This document shows positions 14,855 through 23,898 of a stretch of DNA of 64,000 nucleotides, in pieces. A program made the position numbers and the translations under genes. The stretch comes from Bacteroidota bacterium (GTDB lineage: Bacteria > Bacteroidota > Ignavibacteria > Ignavibacteriales > Ignavibacteriaceae). Below the pieces are notes generated by a model that was given only the letters and a program-made list of their open reading frames with translations, searched no databases and had not been told where the DNA came from. Position 1 is the first letter of the stretch. Each line of letters starts with the position of its first letter. Location of the stretch: the NCBI GenBank assembly GCA_022564295.1, contig JADFLR010000013.1, positions 1 to 64,000 on the forward strand, read 5' to 3'.

Positions 14855-16561
14855 TTAGCGAATTACGTTTGCACGATGATCTCTGGTTTCCTGTAACGAA
14901 TTGAAATATCCAATTCTTACTCTGTACCATGTCCCCTCCAATCCCTGTAAATTGTGCATTTCAACAATAAATGCATTCTCACCCTGTGCCTGTAATCTGT
15001 CAACTTCTCTAACTGCACTATCGTAAGATCGCCAGGATGAAAGTTGGAAACAATAAAGTCTGCCGTCTGTGAAAATCATATTACCGACATTACGTTCAAC
15101 CGCTTTGTTGTAGCTAACGTCATCAAGCGAAGCAGTAGTAACTCTTTCACTTTCAGCAACTCCGTCAATCAATTCGATTGACACACGGCGGTTTAACTTT
15201 CTTCCCGAATTAGTGGAATTATCAGCAATCGGAAAATCGGAACTAACGCCTTCAACCTCAAGTCGCAAGGCATCAATTCCCTTCGAAATTAGATAATCAG
15301 CAACAGCCCACGCACGTTCTAATGATAGCTTTTTATTAAGTGTGTATGAACCGGTATTATCTGTATGACCTTGAATTCTCCAACGAGTATCCGGATTATC
15401 GTACAGCACTTTTACTAATTTATTAAGCTTATTATTTGCTGCAGGCTGAAGATTGGCTTTACCAACAGCAAAGTTAACTTCACCCGATAGGGTCATTCTG
15501 GTTATCTGTGGAAGTTCTTTTTCTTGTGATTTTAATGGACATCCGAATTTATCCACTTCTGTGCCTGCAGGAGTGTCGGGGCAGTTATCCATATAATCCG
15601 GTACTCCGTCACCATCACTGTCAAACGGGCAGCCACGCGTATCTACCGGTACATTTAACGGAGTATTTGGGCACTGATCAAGATAATCAGGAACTCCGTC
15701 CTCGTCACTATCAAGAGGACATCCGTCGGCATTTACAATGATGTTTGACCTTGTACCGGGACACCTGTCAAGATAATCAGGAACTCCGTCACCGTCGGTA
15801 TCAACAGGGCAGCCAAATTCATCAACTCGGACACCCTGAGGTGTTTCGGGGCACACATCATCTTCATCTCTGACGCCATCTGCATCGGAATCTTTTACAC
15901 CTCCGAAATAAAACGAAACTCCGCCAAGGAAAGTAAAGAATATATCGTTATCTCTACCCTTAATAACATCATCCAGTTCATCAGAATTTACATAATATAA
16001 GGAACCGTTAAAGTTTAAACTTAAATCCGTTGAAAGTAAAAATCTGATGCCCAGTTCACCCTGAAGTGAAACTTCGTTCCTGGAATATTTTTTTCTGGAG
16101 TTATTCGGAAGACGGTCACCGTTAACATCCTTGGGATCAAAATAAAGATAGGAGGCACCTGCATAAACGTAAGGGAACACTTTATCGGAAACTTCAAAAG
16201 CATAATTTAATCCACCACCCAAAAGTATAATTGGAGTTTTAAACTCATCTATTAGTAAGCCAGTATTTGGATCTACATATCCGGAAACTCCACCGCTTCC
16301 GTTCAAGCGCCCTAATCCGGTAAAAGCTCTTACACCAAAAATGCCAACATTTTTAGTTGCAAAGAAATACTCACCCATTACTCTTGCGTAATAATCGAAA
16401 AGTGAATTTCTAAAATCTGCTTTCGTATAAGTAGCTCCACCTTCTACAGAGACTGCCCATCTGCCGGATAGCGGATGTAAGCTGTTGAAGCCGGCAACTT
16501 GTGCAATTGTTGAAGTAGAAATAGCTCCTGCTACTAAAATAGAAAGGATTAGTATTTTCAT
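14855..16561 (-). CDS. OmpA-family protein with thrombospondin type-3 repeats
   Basis: A 568-residue protein: signal peptide (ILILSILVAGAISTSTIA), an eight-strand-type barrel to ~residue 220, four calcium-binding TSP3 repeats (DSDADGVRDEDDVCPETP, DTDGDGVPDYLDRCPGT, etc.) at ~225-345, then an OmpA peptidoglycan-binding domain (VNFAVGKANLQPAANNKLNK, QGHTDNTGS, NRRVSIEL) to ~470. A further ~100 residues (FQLSSWRSYDSAVREVDRLQ, TWYRVRIGYF) look like a SPOR-type glycan-binding domain. It links outer membrane to cell wall. A doubled peptidoglycan-binding tail (OmpA plus SPOR) is uncommon. Confidence 0.9.
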   Translation of the reverse strand: MKILILSILVAGAISTSTIAQVAGFNSLHPLSGRWAVSVEGGATYTKADFRNSLFDYYARVMGEYFFATKNVGIFGVRAFTGLGRLNGSGGVSGYVDPNTGLLIDEFKTPIILLGGGLNYAFEVSDKVFPYVYAGASYLYFDPKDVNGDRLPNNSRKKYSRNEVSLQGELGIRFLLSTDLSLNFNGSLYYVNSDELDDVIKGRDNDIFFTFLGGVSFYFGGVKDSDADGVRDEDDVCPETPQGVRVDEFGCPVDTDGDGVPDYLDRCPGTRSNIIVNADGCPLDSDEDGVPDYLDQCPNTPLNVPVDTRGCPFDSDGDGVPDYMDNCPDTPAGTEVDKFGCPLKSQEKELPQITRMTLSGEVNFAVGKANLQPAANNKLNKLVKVLYDNPDTRWRIQGHTDNTGSYTLNKKLSLERAWAVADYLISKGIDALRLEVEGVSSDFPIADNSTNSGRKLNRRVSIELIDGVAESERVTTASLDDVSYNKAVERNVGNMIFTDGRLYCFQLSSWRSYDSAVREVDRLQAQGENAFIVEMHNLQGLEGTWYRVRIGYFNSLQETRDHRANVIR

Positions 16562-16709
16562 CTTGATGCCTTAATAAAGTAATTTTTGTAAGCATTTATA
16601 ATATGTGTAAATAGGCATTTCCTCAGCCATAATACTTTATAAAATATACTATAAAGTTTTACTAAAATATTTAATTATTACGAAAGATGAAAGTATTTGT
16701 TAATATATT

Positions 16710-18317
16710 TTACATTCCATAATACAGAGTTAAAGAGATGTAAGAATTCTTTCCAACCAGATATTCAGGAGTTCGGTCAGTATCATCATCAGCTACATCC
16801 GAATACCGGTAGGAACCATGGAGAATGAGATCGTGAATATATTCAAATCTGAAATTGAGACCGTAGTATTTATCAATTCTTAAGGGGCTGTATAAAAATG
16901 ATTTGTTAAATTCATCTATACCGCCGTAAGCAAAATATATATCATCCAAACCGCCTTTTCTTGTTTGCTCAAAATATAATTCAAATTTTAGTGAACGAAT
17001 TGGTTGATAATCAAATTGAATTCTTACCTGATCTGCGTTTTGTCCTAGCCAGTGACCTAAAGTGAAATCAAGGTGCTTGTAAGTTGTTGATTCTAATTTA
17101 TGTTCGTAAACCCACGGATTAATACGTGTATATTCTATCAGCAGATCAAGATTATCTAAAAAGAGGTTTACTTTTCTTGCCCCAAACGTATATCCTACCC
17201 ACGTATTACTGAAATCATTTTCTAATATATTTCTTATCTCCGTAACATCAATAAAAAGAGTTGAGTAGAATTGAAAATCCTTCGGATACTTAGCTGATAT
17301 ATCTAAATAAAGTGTGCCGTTACCGTCATCCACATCTCCTCTCCCGGTATTATGATCGAGCCATTTAAAAAATAAAAAGGGTATGAACATTTCCGGTCTT
17401 AAATCTCCACTGTAAACAAAGGAGTTCCCGACGGATATATCCAATCCTGAAACCGGTGTTATTGTTAACATATTAGCAACAATATATTTGTTTATATATG
17501 CTTGTTTTACCTGGGGCTCTAAACTTTCAATATGTTCGAATTGGATAGAAGAAGAATCTATCACCAAAGAGTTAAGCCATCCGTGTATGTATGAAAATCG
17601 CAGCCATTCAACCGGTTTTAAGTGAAGCTCGATACGCGGATAATCCGGTGGTTTTGATGAAAGAATTAACTGCCCGAAATTGCCGTGACCCCATGTGAAG
17701 TAATCCTTTATAATAGAAACACTTCCCCAATTCCAGTTAAAGTTAATGCTTCCTTTTACATCATTTGCTTCTATACCATTAGGTGCTCCCTTATAATATG
17801 CACCTGTTACCGGAGAAAAAGATTTCTCACGATCCACGTTATCGCCAAACTCTCCTTTATCTCTTACATCAAAACTAGCTCCGAACCAATTGCGGTAAGT
17901 ACCAAAAGAAGAAAAACCTATCCATCTTGTATGCCCGTTTGCATCTCCGATAGTGGAAACACCGTAACCTGCGATTGGTGAAAATTTTGCAGAGAACAAT
18001 GAATCACCGTAGCTGAATAAATACCATCTTTCATTTTTAAGATCATTTAATTCATAAGCATATTCTTTTTCATAAAAATATAATAGCTTTCTTTCAGTTG
18101 AGTTTAAATTATTTTTTTTCTCAGCAATTTCTTTTAGCAGCCCGGCAATATATTTCCTTGAATAAGGTTTAACTTCATCATCCAGTATTATTACCTGCTC
18201 GATAGACATCCTTTGGAGAAAATCGTATACCTCGCTGTAAAGGGGAGTGTAAACTACCTGTCCAAGAATATTATATGTGAACAGTAGAACCAAAAATTTA
18301 GTAATTCTGAAAAACAT
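16710..18317 (-). CDS. Wzi-like capsule assembly outer-membrane protein
   Basis: A barrel protein of ~535 residues that fits the capsule-assembly Wzi family. After the signal peptide (FFRITKFLVLLFTYNILGQ) comes EVYDFLQRMSIEQVI, VKPYSRKYIAGLL and ERKLLYFYEKEY, the typical periplasmic helical lead of the family, followed by ~14-18 amphipathic strands ending in SLTLYYGM. I chose the ATG at 18317. The frame is open back to 18359, but that extension (DYEQRTTNRTT) is encoded by period-7 repeat DNA and would precede the signal peptide. Wzi proteins attach polysaccharide to the cell surface, which fits the neighbouring cluster. Confidence 0.75.
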   Translation of the reverse strand: MFFRITKFLVLLFTYNILGQVVYTPLYSEVYDFLQRMSIEQVIILDDEVKPYSRKYIAGLLKEIAEKKNNLNSTERKLLYFYEKEYAYELNDLKNERWYLFSYGDSLFSAKFSPIAGYGVSTIGDANGHTRWIGFSSFGTYRNWFGASFDVRDKGEFGDNVDREKSFSPVTGAYYKGAPNGIEANDVKGSINFNWNWGSVSIIKDYFTWGHGNFGQLILSSKPPDYPRIELHLKPVEWLRFSYIHGWLNSLVIDSSSIQFEHIESLEPQVKQAYINKYIVANMLTITPVSGLDISVGNSFVYSGDLRPEMFIPFLFFKWLDHNTGRGDVDDGNGTLYLDISAKYPKDFQFYSTLFIDVTEIRNILENDFSNTWVGYTFGARKVNLFLDNLDLLIEYTRINPWVYEHKLESTTYKHLDFTLGHWLGQNADQVRIQFDYQPIRSLKFELYFEQTRKGGLDDIYFAYGGIDEFNKSFLYSPLRIDKYYGLNFRFEYIHDLILHGSYRYSDVADDDTDRTPEYLVGKNSYISLTLYYGM

Positions 18318-18324
18318 AATGAAA

Positions 18325-18372
18325 GTGGTTCTGTTTGTAGTCCGTTGTTCGTAGTCCATAGTGAATTAGTCT
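18325..18372. repeat. Period-7 repeat (GTTTGTA/GTCCGTT/GTTCGTA/GTCCATA)
   Basis: A run of seven-base units upstream of the Wzi-like gene. It occupies the gap between that gene and the broken four-helix-bundle gene and overlaps the end of the latter. Confidence 0.5.
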
Positions 18373-18763
18373 TTCTTCTTTTTTAGATATTGTATCAATC
18401 CTCCATTTAAGTTCATGATATATTTACATTTCCCATACAAAAAGTCAAATTCATTTTATTAAATATATTTCTGATCACCTACAATATAGAGAAGCGATTG
18501 GACCTCTGATTCGGATCTGCACGAATAATTCAAAAAGTTGGTTAAAGATTTATCTGATCCACTATCAAATCCCTCTGAAACCGTGCCTCCCGGAAGGCAT
18601 TTGCCAATATAGACACCGAAACTCTCTGGATCTGCTCCTTCAATCCAAAATCTTTTGAAAAATTATTTAGTTTTGTAACCCTATATATTTCCTTTGTTAG
18701 TTCCCTTGCTAATTTCCAGAATTCTATTTCTTCAAACTTCTCAATCCTCATAACCTCAACCAC
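18366..18763 (-). pseudogene. Broken four-helix-bundle (23S IVP-type) gene
   Basis: The first ~55 residues (FEEIEFWKLARELTKEIYR and KDFGLKEQIQRVSVSILAN) are a good match to the four-helix-bundle family first found in 23S rRNA intervening sequences. A palindromic insertion at 18582-18599 (TGCCTCCCGGAAGGCA) then shifts the frame. In the next frame the family continues as SEGFDSGSDKSLTNFLNYSC, SEVQSLLYIVGDQKYI, then TAA TAA, then NEFDFLYGKCKYIMNLNGGL and IQYLKKKKD to a stop at 18366. The composite is about 130 residues, the full family length, so the gene is dead by an insertion plus two stops, not by truncation. Confidence 0.75.
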
Positions 18764-18798
18764 GGTCTAACTGACTAAGGACTAAATAACTAAGCACA
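18764..18798. repeat. Period-7 repeat (ACTGACT/AAGGACT/AAATAAC)
   Basis: Seven-base units immediately upstream of the broken four-helix-bundle gene, same general pattern as at 22010-22040 (ACTAAGA/ACGAAGG/ACTAAGA/ACTC). Confidence 0.5.
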
Positions 18799-18833
18799 AA
18801 TAAATTACGAAAAGAGCATTGCCAAGTAATTTA

Positions 18834-20849
18834 TTACGCACTTCTTTCCTTCTTGATAACTATATTATTAAAAGCTTTGAAAAAATATTTCACATCAGTT
18901 TTAATTTTACTCTTGTCATATTCATCAAGATATTTCTTTTCAGATTGAATAATCTCCGAAAGGTTCTTTGGCATATCAGCATAATAAGGGGGTACAAGTC
19001 CTGGTTTATAATTCATTCTTTTTTTTCTGAATTCTTCATTATATAAACTTAAGTATTGCCTGCTAATTGGTCGTACGCCAACAAGTTTGAGATCACCTTT
19101 TGCGAGGTTTACCAGCATCGGAAGTTCATCTATCCAGAGTTTCCTGAACACGGCGCCCCACTTTGTGATACGAAAATCTTTATTAAACTTTCCGCCCACC
19201 TGAAGATTGTTATTATTGTACACAAATTCCTGTAAGTATTCTGAATACGGATGCATTGTTCTAAGTTTATAAACATAAACAGGTCTACCTTTTTTGCCTT
19301 CTCTTTTCATCTTAATTACAGGGCTGAATGAAGGATTTTCATCAGAGGATGGTGGGCTGATTTTTTTTGCTACGAAGTAACAGAGATTATTTATCACTTT
19401 CAGATCAATTATTTCGAATCCGCAATAGTATAATCGACCTAGACCTTCTGCCAGCGATAGTGCTCTATCCTGTCCGTTTGTAAGGAGAAAATAGATTTTC
19501 CGAATAATTGGTAATTTTGGAGCAGCACGCTTCCATAGAAAATCGAAAAAGTAGAGAGTATTAGCTAATAAGAAAGGATACTTATTACGGAACCTATCAT
19601 ACCTGTATTTTATTGGTTCAAAATTGCCTGCGAATATTCCTCCATCGCACATTCTTTTATTCACTTCGATGAAATACTCATTTATTCGTCTAATATCATT
19701 TATCTTATGCAGATTTATAAATAGTTCCAGGTATTTCTCAGGAAATACTTCAACATTATAAAGATTTCTCGATTTTACAATTGCTGTGTTGTCAATATCA
19801 AACGTATTTAGATCGAGCCTTCTTTCTAAAAATGAAAAAATCTCAGGATATTCTTTAAAATAAATAAACTCAAGTTTTTGCGCTAATGGAGATTCATTTT
19901 CAGTATTACGAATCAATTTGTACTTAGTGTTTGTAACCTCTTGTTCTCGTTTGGGGATAGCAGGTGCTTTAATTTCATACGCACGTAAAAAATTAGCCGC
20001 CACATCATCTGTTTTTTGCGGGAGTTTATCAATATATAAAAATAACATTACTATAAACGACCAAGCCGCGTAAACAACTATTGCAGAAAGATAAAGTGTC
20101 CTGTAATATTGATCAATCTGAATTATATACACTATGAACGACATTAGCGCAATGATTAGAAGATAAAATTTTAACTGGAGACTTATTGCACTCCATACAT
20201 TCGTTTTTTCACTGAAAGCGGTAAACTGATGTGTGATGACGGCGGAGAGTAACCAGCTTATATATGTTCCCGATAAAAGTATGATCTGGTTTTCATCAAT
20301 ATTATTAAACCCGATTTTGTATTCATACAGAAAATAAAGAACCCAGGAAAGAAGTAAAAAATCTATTACCGGAGCTATAACAGAAATTTTCTTTTTTGTT
20401 TTACCCGCTTTCTCTAATTGACTTCTGTTCCGGTAACTAAAAATTGCAATTTCTATTAACGGTGCTGAAAAGAAAGAGCCGACTACAACCAATCTTGAAA
20501 TGGAAACTGATTCAAATTCGGCAAGCAGAAACGCTGCAACACCGAGAGAAATTAATAGTGATGTATAAGAAAAACTTAAATAAGATTGTAACGTTGTAAC
20601 TGATTGAAATCTGAATTTTCCTGATATCAGACCGCCGGCAGCCCAGGCGATTAGATAAATAATTAAAAAATTCCAGTAAGTTGCGGTGATATGCAGATGC
20701 TTGTACTTTAAGTAATAAACTATTAAAAGAGCCAGTAAATATATTACCAGATTTCCAAACAGCTTTGGAAGACGTACTGCTATTTTATGTGGTATTCCAG
20801 GTGAGCCGTTAAGCTGCGCAAGTGATTCACTATGTGTAGAATTTGACAT
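18834..20849 (-). CDS. Initiating sugar-phosphate transferase (polyprenyl-P type)
   Basis: A 671-residue membrane protein. The N-terminal ~270 residues form about eight to nine membrane helices, the middle (~280-450) is cytosolic, and the C-terminus (from ~490) is a bacterial sugar transferase domain: YVYKLRTMHPYSEYLQ, ITKWGAVFRKLWIDELP, MLVNLAKGDLKLVGVRPIS and YKPGLVPPYY. These enzymes transfer a sugar-1-phosphate to undecaprenyl phosphate and start a lipid-linked glycan. The family-typical first catalytic helix (KRxFDIxxS) is weak here, so it is a divergent member. It probably initiates the repeat unit encoded by the 24.6-60.6 kb cluster. Confidence 0.85.
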   Translation of the reverse strand: MSNSTHSESLAQLNGSPGIPHKIAVRLPKLFGNLVIYLLALLIVYYLKYKHLHITATYWNFLIIYLIAWAAGGLISGKFRFQSVTTLQSYLSFSYTSLLISLGVAAFLLAEFESVSISRLVVVGSFFSAPLIEIAIFSYRNRSQLEKAGKTKKKISVIAPVIDFLLLSWVLYFLYEYKIGFNNIDENQIILLSGTYISWLLSAVITHQFTAFSEKTNVWSAISLQLKFYLLIIALMSFIVYIIQIDQYYRTLYLSAIVVYAAWSFIVMLFLYIDKLPQKTDDVAANFLRAYEIKAPAIPKREQEVTNTKYKLIRNTENESPLAQKLEFIYFKEYPEIFSFLERRLDLNTFDIDNTAIVKSRNLYNVEVFPEKYLELFINLHKINDIRRINEYFIEVNKRMCDGGIFAGNFEPIKYRYDRFRNKYPFLLANTLYFFDFLWKRAAPKLPIIRKIYFLLTNGQDRALSLAEGLGRLYYCGFEIIDLKVINNLCYFVAKKISPPSSDENPSFSPVIKMKREGKKGRPVYVYKLRTMHPYSEYLQEFVYNNNNLQVGGKFNKDFRITKWGAVFRKLWIDELPMLVNLAKGDLKLVGVRPISRQYLSLYNEEFRKKRMNYKPGLVPPYYADMPKNLSEIIQSEKKYLDEYDKSKIKTDVKYFFKAFNNIVIKKERSA

Positions 20850-21276
20850 ATTTATTTTTTAGACAGCTAACATACTTTTTAGGATACCAAAGTTTGAAAA
20901 TTATTGATTGATTTGCAAATTGTGGGAGAGCAAAAATCCGGAATTGACTTTGGGATAAATCCGGCTCGGCTTGATTTCGCCGGGATTAGGAGAGTTCTAA
21001 TAATAATAAGACCATTAAGCAATATAACAATTATCCATTCAGAGCTAATTCTATCGTGAAAGGGAAGACTTCAAATGTGAAATTAAAAGTTGGTCTGTGC
21101 ACAATTCGGTGAGTCAATAAGCCGTCCTGAAACTAGACAATCCTGATCCTTTTATATTCATCTTTGAAAACCTAAATTAACATCCAAAAATATTAGGAAT
21201 AAATCAACTGAAAAGCTATAAATTAAAAATAGTTTTAGAACTTATACTGATAAATCTTTTTATCTTAAATCTTGCT
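20850..21276. other. Divergent spacer and upstream coding of the ligase
   Basis: Between the sugar transferase (minus) and the ligase-like gene (plus). The last ~85 bases (from 21190) continue the ligase frame upstream (ILGINQLKSYKLKIVLELIL, then INLFILNLAV) without ATG, GTG or TTG; they encode a plausible first membrane helix. A GC-richer patch with CCGGCTCGGC...CGCCGGG at ~20960-20990 may be another inserted micro-element. No other gene is seen. Confidence 0.4.
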
Positions 21277-22539
21277 GTGGGTACGATATCAAATTATTCC
21301 GGGAAGATATTCTTGTTAAAAGGGCTTGTGAGTTTTTTATTAATTATTGCAATGATTGCTCAAGTCAAAATGAACAATGAAAAATGGCAGCCAATGATTA
21401 ACAAAAACGGATTTAAAAAACTGTTTTCGATCCTGTTTTTATTTATCTGCTATCTTTCACTCACATTAGCATATTCATCAAATCCAGTGTATGGTTTCCA
21501 GAAGATATTAAATTTTATTATCAGTGTGGTTCCTTCTGTACTTGTATTTTATTATCTGGTATCAACATTAAATGAACTGCGGCTAAAACTGTTTATTTAC
21601 TCTTTAGGTATAATATCAGTTCTCACAGTCTCATACATTATCATAGTCTATCCCTTTGACCAGAGCACAATCTACCATTACAAACCGGGAAGATGGAGTC
21701 ACGTTATTTACGGAAGAATGATTTCTTCATTTGCAGTAGTTCTTTTGTTATATCTAATGTGGATGATCGAGAAAGGTAAGACCCGCCTTCGCTACGATAC
21801 AGTTAGACAGGCGAAAGAAGAAAGACGAAGAGTATTATTTTTAATGTTTATTACTTCTCTATCTGTTTACGGGACATATCTATCGGCGTTAAGAGCAGCT
21901 TTTGTTGGGTTGATGTTGGTGGGAGTTGGGTTGTTGGTTATTAGTGCGTGGTTTGTTGTTCGTAGTTCTCGGTTTAAAAACTTATTTACCGGTAAGCGTG
22001 TTCATTCCGAATTAACTAAGAACGAAGGACTAAGAACTCAAAATGTAAGCATGGTATACAGTTTACTAATCATCACTATTTTATCAGCTCTACTAATCTT
22101 ACTTATACCTAAACCTGATATTATAAACTACCGTTTCAATAATATGATTGCCATCAACGACCTTCAATTCAAAGGTGATCCGGCGATACATTCGAGGCTA
22201 GATTCCTGGGAGTTGAGTTGGGAAATTATTAAGGATAATCCTGTAATAGGCGTAGGTATGGGTGGATTCTCAAGCTATCATAAAGTTGAAGTGTATCCCC
22301 ATAATATTATGCTTGAGTTTGCAGTTGAAGGGGGAGTGGTGGGGTTATTAATTCTTTGCTCGTTGTTCGTAGTTATGTTTAAATCTTCCTATCGTTTTTC
22401 AAAGTTTACTTTTTACTTTTTACTTTTTACTTTATTCTTATCATTGTTCTCAAAAGAATTCTCTAATCAGACTATGCTATGGATTGGATTGTCGTTTTTT
22501 GGAGTTGAGAAAGACAAACGATCAAAGGAAAAAGATTAA
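21277..22539 (+). CDS. O-antigen ligase / polymerase-like membrane protein
   Basis: A Wzy/WaaL-type protein of 420 residues or more with about ten membrane helices. The hallmark periplasmic loop is at ~285-335: HSRLDSWELSWEIIKDNPVI, then GVGMGGFSSYHKVEVYPHN, matching GxGxGxF...HN of the O-antigen ligase family. The GTG at 21277 is the first usual start, but the frame upstream encodes another helix, so the real start may be a CTG at 21208 or was lost. It contains three insert-like patches: GC-rich at 21781-21825, and period-7 repeats at 21950-22040 and 22400-22440, the last coding part of a helix. It is the only large plus-strand gene between 13.5 and 64 kb. Confidence 0.75.
   Translation: MGTISNYSGKIFLLKGLVSFLLIIAMIAQVKMNNEKWQPMINKNGFKKLFSILFLFICYLSLTLAYSSNPVYGFQKILNFIISVVPSVLVFYYLVSTLNELRLKLFIYSLGIISVLTVSYIIIVYPFDQSTIYHYKPGRWSHVIYGRMISSFAVVLLLYLMWMIEKGKTRLRYDTVRQAKEERRRVLFLMFITSLSVYGTYLSALRAAFVGLMLVGVGLLVISAWFVVRSSRFKNLFTGKRVHSELTKNEGLRTQNVSMVYSLLIITILSALLILLIPKPDIINYRFNNMIAINDLQFKGDPAIHSRLDSWELSWEIIKDNPVIGVGMGGFSSYHKVEVYPHNIMLEFAVEGGVVGLLILCSLFVVMFKSSYRFSKFTFYFLLFTLFLSLFSKEFSNQTMLWIGLSFFGVEKDKRSKEKD
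22400..22440. repeat. Period-7 repeat inside the ligase gene (TTTTTAC units)
   Basis: Four nearly perfect TTTACTT/TTTTTAC units lie in frame within the coding sequence and are translated as FYFLLFTLF in a membrane helix, so the host protein tolerates the repeat. Confidence 0.6.
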
Positions 22540-22543
22540 TGGA

Positions 22544-23470
22544 TTAATTTTTAGATCGGGTTACAATAAAACCTTTAATTATATTTTTCAAGTTTTGTGA
22601 AAGCAATTCTTTTGTCCAAGGTATAGGATTATTTGTCCATCTTTGGGGATGAAAGGTCATCATAATTTTAGAAGGTAATCTGTTTCCTCTTAGTGCATTA
22701 ATAATATCCTGAGTAGAATGAAAAACCAATTCTTGCTCCTCACATTTTTTTTGCTGATTGCTAACCTTATCCCTGATACTAACTTTATATCCATCCCAGC
22801 GTCTTCCCGTATCTGTTAAATAAAGAACTTCATTAAAATCAATATCTAAATATGGTTCTCCAATAATACCTAGTTCACGGTAATCAAATTTCTTCCAGAT
22901 ATCCTTATTATCATACTTTGAACGTGGAGAACCGTGCATACAGATGGTTTTAACATCAGCTACTTTTCTCATTTTTTCAAGGTTACTCTTAAAAGATTCC
23001 CAGGCTGCATTAATGATTTCTTCTTCATTCATTCTAAATTTTGAATTTTGAATTTTGAATTGGCGATTAGCAATGTCCACATCTTCATAGTGATATCCAA
23101 TTTCGTGATCGAGTTCTTCAATTTCTTTTATTACTTTCTCATCATAACTTTGCGGGACAACTCTGAAATAATAAGTCCCTTTTATCCCCATATCATTTTG
23201 TATTTTTGCGAAGCGAAGTGAATTGTTCTTCAATTTATCAACATCGTGGCGGAGAATAATGATTGATTGATCCGTCTTCACTTCGTTACGCCGGGACAAG
23301 TTGTATGCCTGCCCGCCGTGGCGGGATTGGATGTATTCTTTAAAAGGGAGGAAAGTGTAGTTTCTCTTTTTTAATGCAAGTAAAAGCTGATGATATATTT
23401 TCAGTGTGAAATCGTGCATAGTATAATTTACTTTGATGTTTGGAAGTTTATAGGTTTTAAAAACTGCCAT
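22544..23470 (-). CDS. Polysaccharide deacetylase-like / WbmS-type protein
   Basis: A 308-residue protein. The N-terminal half has IIILRHDVDKLKNNSLRFAK, with the HDVD metal-type motif and a following IQNDMGIKGTYYFRV strand, then EIGYHYED and MHGSPRSKYDN, a pattern of polysaccharide-deacetylase-fold proteins that accompany O-antigen clusters. It may deacetylate a sugar, but the full catalytic triad is not certain. Two segments look inserted: QSRHGGQAYNLSRRNEVKTD (a GC-rich palindromic micro-element near 23302-23328) and QFKIQNSKF, encoded by three AATTTTG units at 23035-23060. Starts at residue 1 or Met18 (23419) are both possible. Confidence 0.65.
   Translation of the reverse strand: MAVFKTYKLPNIKVNYTMHDFTLKIYHQLLLALKKRNYTFLPFKEYIQSRHGGQAYNLSRRNEVKTDQSIIILRHDVDKLKNNSLRFAKIQNDMGIKGTYYFRVVPQSYDEKVIKEIEELDHEIGYHYEDVDIANRQFKIQNSKFRMNEEEIINAAWESFKSNLEKMRKVADVKTICMHGSPRSKYDNKDIWKKFDYRELGIIGEPYLDIDFNEVLYLTDTGRRWDGYKVSIRDKVSNQQKKCEEQELVFHSTQDIINALRGNRLPSKIMMTFHPQRWTNNPIPWTKELLSQNLKNIIKGFIVTRSKN
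23302..23328 (-). repeat. GC-rich palindromic micro-element, copy 1
   Basis: On the minus strand the core reads CCCGCCACGGCGGGCAGGCA followed by TACA, a hairpin (CCCGCC/GGCGGG) with a CAGGCATACA tail, in frame within the deacetylase-like gene. The same tail recurs at 63235-63246 and the same hairpin, opened by a loop, at 23811-23860. Confidence 0.6.
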
Positions 23471-23476
23471 GAATGC

Positions 23477-23578
23477 CTATCTAATGCTGTGAAATACGAT
23501 CTTTGGATTTTCAATCTTTTCACGAAAGGTTACTAACCATTCTGGGGAATAGGGTTCCCATAACTCATCTAAAGCCGG
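23477..23578 (-). pseudogene. Short C-terminal stub of an unidentified gene
   Basis: A 33-codon open frame (LDELWEPYSPEWLVTF, then REKIENPKIVFHSIR) overlaps the end of the ParE gene. It has protein-like composition but no start of its own. I do not recognise the family; it may be the tail of a lost glycan gene or a chance frame. Confidence 0.25.
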
Positions 23579-23898
23579 TCAATCCAGTATTCAGGTACTC
23601 TGTTTTGGTGTGCTACGGCAATAATGTAAATCATATTGTCACGCATTGAATAAACTAGATTATATGGGAATTTCCTTAGTACTGCTTTTCTGGTATGTTC
23701 GGAGTTTTGAGCCCATAATTTGGGAAATTGAACAATAAGGACTATAGTTTCTATTACTTCATTAAAGAATCTTCTGGCCAATCCGGTCAAGTGTAATTCA
23801 TAATATTCTATTGCATCCCGCCACAGTGTGATATTCTTAACAAGAGGCGGGCAGGCATCCAATTCAATTGAATCTGGTTCAATAAATTCAATCTGCAT
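23569..23898 (-). CDS. RelE/ParE-type toxin with an in-frame insertion
   Basis: A 109-residue ParE/RelE superfamily toxin: IEFIEPDSIEL at the start, FFNEVIETIVLIVQFPKLW in the middle and RKAVLRKFPYNLVYSMRDN, then IYIIAVAHQNRVPEYW at the end, as in the ParE family that pairs with short addiction-module proteins. Between SIELD and DAIEYYE about 15 extra residues (ACPPLVKNITLWR) are encoded by the GC-rich palindromic element at 23811-23860. Family members normally read ELDDAIEYY there. The insertion keeps the frame, so the toxin may still fold. It starts one base after the antitoxin stop. Confidence 0.75.
   Translation of the reverse strand: MQIEFIEPDSIELDACPPLVKNITLWRDAIEYYELHLTGLARRFFNEVIETIVLIVQFPKLWAQNSEHTRKAVLRKFPYNLVYSMRDNMIYIIAVAHQNRVPEYWIDRL
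23811..23860 (-). repeat. GC-rich palindromic micro-element, copy 2 (with loop)
   Basis: The plus-strand ends CATCCCGCCAC and GCGGGCAGGCATCC match copy 1, but a 22-base AT-rich loop separates the hairpin arms. The element is flanked by GGATGC on both sides (minus strand), which could be a short target duplication. Confidence 0.6.
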
